From an uncultured Sediminibacterium sp. (GTDB taxonomy: Bacteria; Bacteroidota; Bacteroidia; Chitinophagales; Chitinophagaceae), in the NCBI GenBank assembly GCA_937907555.1, contig CALEST010000285.1, positions 1 through 16,439 of the forward strand: DNA of 16,439 nt, given 5' to 3'. Numbering within the stretch: position 1 is the stretch's first letter; every line of letters starts with the position of its first letter. The position numbers and the translations under genes were made by a program. Positions 16,052-16,439 of this stretch are shown piece after piece. The notes under the pieces are model-generated. The model was not told where the DNA came from. It saw only the letters and a list, made by a program, of their open reading frames with translations, and did no database searches.

Positions 16052-16439
16052 TGAAAATTAAACAGAAACTCCAATTAGGATTGGGTCTATTATTTAGTCT
16101 GATTTTTCTTTTGGCCTCCATCAGCATCCTCTTCATCCATCAACTTAGTTTGGATACAAAGAATATTTTGGTGGCTAATTACAATACATTGGACTATTCC
16201 AGGAAAATGCAAATAGCCTTGGATAACAATATTTTTTTACCAGTTAACCAAAATCTTTTTGCTGAAAATCTTGCATTACAACAAAAAAATGTTACAGAAC
16301 CCGGTGAAGGAGAATTGACAACAAAGCTTGCTATTCATTTTAACTTATTACAAAAAAATCCTTTGGATACGACTCAAATCAGAAGTATCAGAAAGGATTT
16401 GTCGGATATCATGCTTTTGAATATGCAAGCCATTGAAAG
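16051..16439 (+). CDS. N-terminus of a membrane sensor protein, probable histidine kinase (cut by window end)
   Basis: The reading frame is open for 129 codons to the window edge. Residues about 9-31 form a membrane helix after MKIKQKLQLG, a beginning typical of HAMP-type sensor kinases and chemoreceptors. The following 100 residues look helical and extracytoplasmic (LDTKNILVANYNTLDYSRKMQIALD), like a four-helix bundle sensor. The kinase core lies outside the window. It overlaps the short kdpD gene by one base, so translation is coupled. Its position suggests it supplies the kinase part missing from KdpD and phosphorylates the NtrC-type regulator at the other end of the locus. The membrane sensor call is firm, the kinase call inferred. 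Confidence 0.65.
   Translation, partial: MKIKQKLQLGLGLLFSLIFLLASISILFIHQLSLDTKNILVANYNTLDYSRKMQIALDNNIFLPVNQNLFAENLALQQKNVTEPGEGELTTKLAIHFNLLQKNPLDTTQIRSIRKDLSDIMLLNMQAIE

Overview
The window looks like a chromosomal piece of a Bacteroidota bacterium, most likely from the Chitinophagaceae or a related family. The grounds are moderate to low GC, start codons without clear Shine-Dalgarno sequences, promoter-like TAnnTTTG boxes, many signal peptides of Bacteroidota style, and a Kdp locus with lineage-typical protein variants. The family-level placement is inference. No tRNA, rRNA, insertion sequence or CRISPR array was seen.

Left part (1-4637). A GntR/FadR-type regulator (112-819, +) meets, stop codon against stop codon, a two-gene minus-strand unit. 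That unit runs from an exported OmpA-family protein (2042-3409) to an exported protein of unknown function (820-2019). Divergent from it is a small ECF-type sigma factor (3518-4030), overlapping a single-pass membrane TPR protein (4023-4637) that sits where an anti-sigma factor would be expected.

Middle (4620-7870). A large exported, TPR-rich CHAT-domain protease (4620-7301, -) with a C-terminal membrane anchor converges on the sigma/TPR pair and overlaps it by 18 bp. Sigma factor, membrane TPR protein and periplasm-facing caspase-like protease could together form an envelope signalling module; this is a hypothesis. Behind it is a decayed C-terminal remnant of a GH127 (DUF1680) glycosidase with its own intrinsic terminator.

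Right part (7870-16439). This is a complete high-affinity potassium uptake locus. It starts with an NtrC-type sigma-54-dependent response regulator, then a terminator, then an intergenic region with a canonical -24/-12 (sigma-54) promoter. Next come kdpF, kdpA, kdpB, kdpC, an outer-membrane porin, a shortened KdpD holding only the sensor ATP-binding and universal-stress domains, and the beginning of a membrane protein that is probably a separate histidine kinase cut by the window edge.

The most notable result is the regulatory wiring of Kdp. In place of the classical KdpD kinase and OmpR-type KdpE, the locus has a split KdpD and an NtrC-type activator. A perfect 13-bp palindrome lies at enhancer distance upstream of the sigma-54 promoter. 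The porin in the operon suggests that outer-membrane and inner-membrane potassium entry are induced together.
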